Source of the DNA: Sesamum alatum | Taxonomy: Eukaryota > Streptophyta > Magnoliopsida > Lamiales > Pedaliaceae | Assembly: GCA_034509735.1 (NCBI GenBank) | Contig: JACGWO010000003.1 | Location: forward strand, 34,618,466 to 34,682,465 | Direction of reading: 5' to 3' | DNA: 64,000 nt | Shown here: in pieces, positions 59,401 to 64,000 of the stretch | Layout: every line of letters begins with the position of its first letter | How positions within the stretch are numbered: the stretch's first letter is position 1 | Notes under the pieces: model-generated | The model's input: the letters and a program-made list of their open reading frames with translations, nothing else | Database searches by the model: none | What the model was told of the DNA's origin: nothing | Position numbers and translations under genes: made by a program

Positions 59401-59423
59401 AAAAGCTAAACACACAGCTATAC

Positions 59424-59425
<2 letters not shown>

Positions 59426-59459
<34 letters not shown>
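59426..59459. repeat. GA microsatellite in PRT6 leader
   Basis: (GA)17, interrupted only at the end, about 200 bases upstream of the PRT6 ATG; probably in the 5' UTR. Confidence 0.85.
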
Positions 59460-59465
<6 letters not shown>

Positions 59466-59659
59466 GCCGCAGTACAAATTTGAAGATCATCAAAATTCCC
59501 CTAGGGTTTTTGAGAATTTCTCTCCCGTTAATCTTAAAATTGATGCACTTGTTTACACCTACATGTGCGCGCTCGTTTTTGGAGTGAGACTGAGCTTCAG
59601 CCCTGGAGAGTGGAAGCTGTGGAATCAATAAGTGTTCTTGCATCGATTGGAGGAGGAAA

Positions 59660-62600
59660 ATGCTGCGGATGGAGATTGATTCGCCGTCCGAATCCGTTGC
59701 TCCATCTCATTACGATCTTATTATTCAGGTTGATATTTCTCTGGAAGTACAGTTTGGAGCGCCGTAAACTTTCCGATAATTTTAGTGATTGAAGTTTCTG
59801 TTCATCTCGAATTGTATTGGATGTGCATAATTACTTTTACTCTTTCCTATGAAAAGTCTGGAGCTCTCTGAGTATAAGAAGTATTTCCTGAATTGTGCTT
59901 CAAAGGTTTAACATGGATAATTAAAGAAGCCAATTTGTTCATTTGAAATTTGGATGTTGAAGTTTCTGCGAAGCTTGAATTGTGATAGTTCATAAAATTG
60001 TGTTATAGTATTTTATTTCTCAATTTCTTGGGTATATTTGTATTAGAAAAAGAAACAAATTAGAACTTGTTCTATAATGTCGCTTGATAGATGTTGTAAA
60101 AAGCAGAATAAGATGTTGATGTCTGCAATTGAATGTTTCTACTAGACTCAAGTTAGCATTTATTTAAGTGAGTTACTAATTTTTTCTAGGGAAGCTTTTC
60201 AAATGTGTTAGAAATTGAGAACCTTTCCGCAATGTGGATTGAAAACATATAATATGAATTCTTTCTTGCAGAGGCTTTCACAGCTTGGGATTCCTGATGT
60301 CAGCTTGAATCAAGGACAGCGTGGTTTAGTTGCTTTTGCAAAGAGTAACAGATTGCATATTCAAGAGCTGGTGTCTGCTATCCTGCCTGCAGATGAAGAG
60401 GAAGTGGATGAAGGGGTATTCCGTGAGAGCATGATCTGGTTGAAATGGTTGATGTTTGAAGGTGATCCTGAAGCAGCATTAGAGCACCTGGCGGAAATGA
60501 GTGCTAATCAGCGAGGTGTCTGTGGGGCTGTTTGGGGAAACAATGATATTGCATACCGCTGCCGGACGTGTCAGCATGACCCAACATGTGCAATTTGTGT
60601 CCCCTGTTTTGAGAATGGAAATCACAAGGACCATGACTACTCTGTAATATATACAGGTGGTGGCTGCTGTGATTGTGGTGATATCACTGCATGGAAACGC
60701 GAAGGATTTTGTTCAATGCACAAAGGTGCGGAGCAGATTCAACCGCTTCCCAAGCACATTGCGAATTCTTTGGGGCCTGTTCTGGATTTATTGCTTACTT
60801 ATTGGAAAGATGAGCTGCTTTTGGCAGAAAGTGTTTCCGAGGAAAGTCCTAGAGATGTTGGCCATGCTGCTGAACCCCGAAAGACTGCAGATAAGTTGAC
60901 CTCCGCTGTGGTGGAGATGCTATTAGATTTTTGTAAACATAGTGAAAGTTTGCTCAGTTTTATTTCTCAGAGAGTATATTCTTCAGCTGGTTTACTGGAT
61001 ATTCTGTTGAGGGCAGAAAGGTTCATGAACATGAATGGTAGTGTTGTTGAAAAGCTCAATGAGTTACTCCTGAAAATGTTAGGTGAACCAATATTCAAAT
61101 ATGAGTTTGCAAAAGTGTTTGTACTCTACTACCCCACTATTGTAAATGCAGCCGTACGTGAGGGCAGTGATGCTACTTTCAAAAAGTATCCACTTCTGTC
61201 AACATTCTCTGTCCAACTTTTGACTGTGCCGACCCTTACCCCACGTCTTGTCGAGGAAATGAATCTGCTTGATGTGCTGTTGGAATGTTTGGGAAATATA
61301 TTCTCTTCTTGCGCTGGAGAAGGTGGAAGGCTCCAGGTATGACCATTCTTACCATGTTATTATCTCTGGTGCAATTTCCCGTTTGAATTCGTGGACTTTT
61401 AAAAATCATGTAAGCTTCGACTTTTCCTCCGTTGGCTGTATATTTTATACCTAGATTTTAGGTTCTTTATTAATCCTCTCAGTTCCTGTCATGCACTATA
61501 TGTAAGGTATTAGTCCTTGTGCTTCTGTTTGTGATATTCCATGTAATTATAGATGTAAATTTGCTTATCATGCCTTTGTTTACCTCTGCTTTTTCCCATC
61601 TTCTATTCTAAGCTTTTAGATACCATGTTGTTGTTAAGAAATTTATTTTGAGAAATTGAGTAATTTATCCATCTGCTAGAATTTGGTAAATCCATGGTAA
61701 TTCTAAATTCATATTCATATTTTAACCTGTAAACTGGTAATCCTAGTAAATTGATTAAACTCAGTCTATATATTTTGTATTGCTTGGCTGTTCCAACTAC
61801 AGTTGCTTAGGGCTTCACGTTGGAGGCATGTAAAATAGGACGAAAGCCTACGGGGATCTTCTTATTGTTGGTATAAAATACTAAGAAAGTTCTAGAACTG
61901 GAGATATTCAGTCTATTTTAAATTGTGGTAATTGTAAATTCATGTTCATATTTTAACTCTTAAAAATTGAGTAAATATACGTCCTTATTTTTCTTTATCT
62001 ACTGAATAAATTTTGCTTTTTGCACTTTGTCCACAAATTTCAGCATTCTTTATGTACTTAAGATGTAAGGCCAAGTATTTGCTGTTTCCTGAAGCTTTCA
62101 ACGAAACTGGCTAAACCCATTACATTCGTACTGAAAAACATAAAACAATGGAAACAGCTAGTGGTAATGCACTTGCTGTAACTATTAATAAATCACATAC
62201 ATTAAAGTCAATCCCATGGATATGGAATATGCCACACATTAATGGAAAACAATCTGACTTGTTTGGGACGTCTAATACACCACTCCATGAATGAAAAGAG
62301 TATGCAATTTGAACTCAGTCCTCATGGTTATTAGGGCTGCAAGGAGTATTTTGTTTGGATTCTTGGGTATGAGGAGTTAACCTTGAAGTTCATACTCTGG
62401 GTTATGTGTGGAGCGCCTGTGGGTCTTCAAAGAATCACCAAATATAGTCATGTTAGGCCCATCCTAGAGATGATGCAGTTTCATCCATGCTATAAGAAAG
62501 ACGACCTGAAAATTCTCAATGGCCTGGGCAATCTTGGTGGTGGGTGTCTAGAAATAGTTGTTAGTTAGCAATACACTAGCTTTAGAACCTGCTAGATGTG

Positions 62601-64000
62601 TCTATTTACAGCCTATTTTTTAATCAAATGAGATCTGCTTTCTGTGATTGTACTTTGATTTTTTTGAGACTGGACGTGTGTACTATTGCTTGGACGGGAA
62701 TCAGTTTTGACTGTTTGGATTGTCTGGTTTATCTTTCATTGAGGAGTGATGCACTATGTGTGCATTCATAAAAATCCAAATGCAAGTGGCATATGACAAT
62801 GAAGTTTAAACATTGCATTATGTAGTGGAGTGACCCTGCCATGTGTTTTGATGGCGAGTTCAAATGAAAGTGATGTATGACCTAAACTTCTAGATCTATT
62901 TAACTTTTGGTCTAGGAGTGACATGCTATGTGAAGCTCCTTTTTAGATGTACTATGGGGTTGAACTCCAACTTGGTTTCGGAACATTTAAAATCATGTGC
63001 CTCTTCTTCCCGAACAGTTGCAATCATGTTACTTTGGCAATTTTACTTCAAGTTGCAAGAGTATAGCATTTGAAATGATCTATGATATTGTTGGAGAACT
63101 GTTTTTGAAACTGTGGAGCTTGCTGAAACCTAATGTGCAAGAACAGATGCTCCAGGATCCATCTATAGATCATTAACTGAGTTGAGATTTGGTGAAGAGA
63201 AGAATATCTGGAGCAGAATTGTAAGAAATTTAGTGTCTGTCAGTGCCAAGGAAGTTGTTTAAATGTTAAGACTGCAATAGCGACTACTATAATGTAATTA
63301 TTTTTACTAATGTTTTTGCTTCAATTCTATGAAGTGCCTGATGTAGTAATATAATTCAACTGTACAGTGTGGATGCCATTGCATGATAAAAAGAGTCTAA
63401 TTTAGATGCTGCAACCTCCATGCTTAAACTTCGTTATGTTTCCTCTATACATGCTTAATTAACTGGTTATGCAGTCTATATAGTTAATTGTGCAAAGTTC
63501 ATTTGTTTCGAATTACCACTTGACTTCTTCCAAAACATGTACATGACCCATTATAACATGAAGGAGTTCCATTTTTCTATCATAAGTATGTAGAGGAAAT
63601 TTTTTAAAGAGTTAGTAGCAACTCTTTATATAAGATGATAGTTTGTGTGGTTTTTGTGCAAAATGTTCATTGAACTGGTATTTTGTGCAAAATGTTCCAT
63701 TTAGCCTTTCTTAAGGGTCTTGTTCTTTGATGTTTCCGCATTGCTCTTAATTAATCTTAATAATGCTATCAGCTCTAAAATGTATGAATTGTGAATTCAT
63801 GGAACTGGTGCTATACTTTATCTGGAGCCATATGACTGATTTACTTTGATTCTGTAATTTTTCTTTTTCTTAATGCTTCTTGTTCAATCTGTCCGTTATA
63901 TACTCTGAATCCATTCAGATGGAAGAAGGTTGAAGTCAGCTGCTTTGCAGGTTGCTAAATGGGCAAATCTATATGAAACTACTATTCGTGTGGTTGAAGA
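59660..64000 (+). CDS. PRT6: N-recognin E3 ubiquitin ligase PRT6, N-terminal part
   Basis: Exon 1 is 59660-59728 (23 codons, MLRMEIDSPSESV..., with a second in-frame ATG at 59669). Exon 2 is 60272-61336 (355 codons). Exon 3 starts at 63951 (VAKWANLYETTIRVVE) and runs off the window. All joins are phase 0. Residues about 106-175 form a UBR box: CGAVWGNNDIAYRCRTCQ, then CAICVPCF, HKDHDY, GGCCDCGD and GFCSMHKG supply the zinc-binding Cys/His set and the acidic pocket. Known role: recognises basic N-terminal residues in the N-degron pathway and ubiquitinates targets such as group VII ERF factors and VRN2, linking oxygen/NO status to gene expression. The full protein is about 2000 aa; the RING end lies outside. 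The long intron 2 (61337-63950) shows no other gene. Confidence 0.94.
61337..63950 (+). other. PRT6 intron 2 (2.6 kb)
   Basis: GT (61337) to AG (63950), inferred from protein continuity (GGRLQ|VAKWANLY). Small ORFs inside (for example 62383-62568) show no protein resemblance. No repeat was recognised. Confidence 0.75.

Noticed and set aside
62383..62568. 61-codon ORF in PRT6 intron 2
   Set aside because: No similarity to a known domain; intron position inferred from protein continuity on both sides.

Overview
The window is nuclear DNA from a flowering plant, very probably a eudicot. It has AT-rich intergenic DNA, GT-AG introns, and plant-only genes: an alpha-expansin, an RLCK-VII/PBL kinase, the AS1/PHAN MYB repressor and the N-recognin PRT6. 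The species cannot be fixed from the sequence alone.

Layout: (1) 1-17 kb is gene-bearing. It holds an EXPA4-type alpha-expansin (877-2612, +, three exons), a PBL9/10/11-type receptor-like cytoplasmic kinase (4947-7633, -, six exons) and an intronless AS1/ROUGH SHEATH2/PHANTASTICA coding region (15959-17044, +) behind a long 5' leader. (2) About 17.4-57.6 kb is a degenerate array of tandemly duplicated units lying just beyond AS1. The units carry, on the minus strand, copies of one small multi-exon gene. Joining five exons with phase-0 introns in the best-preserved copy (28137-31308) gives an unbroken 206-residue reading frame. Its C-terminus resembles a methyl-CpG-binding (MBD) domain. Other copies are broken by a frameshift, lost exons, lost splice sites or transposon insertions. 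(3) About 59.4 kb to the end is the 5' portion of PRT6 (+, exons 1-2 and the start of exon 3, running off the window).

The array is rich in secondary structure. Three unrelated satellite repeats have expanded at different positions in different units: a ~37-bp repeat at 17.5 kb, a ~50-bp G-box-containing intron repeat, and a 25-bp repeat that reaches about 88 copies at 35.1-37.3 kb. Foldback Mutator-like elements with 9-10 bp target duplications, small Helitrons with hairpin plus CTAG ends, a LINE tail and LTR-like DNA are layered on top, sometimes nested. Sister units supply empty sites that support the insertions.

The flanking single genes are ordinary and do not form an operon-like system. 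The points most worth following are the unrecognised MBD-like family, the three-frame-open minisatellite, the clustering of MULE insertions at the same intron position in four units, and overlapping upstream ORFs at the AS1 start codon. All exon joins were made by hand from splice consensus and homology between copies; none is backed by transcript data.
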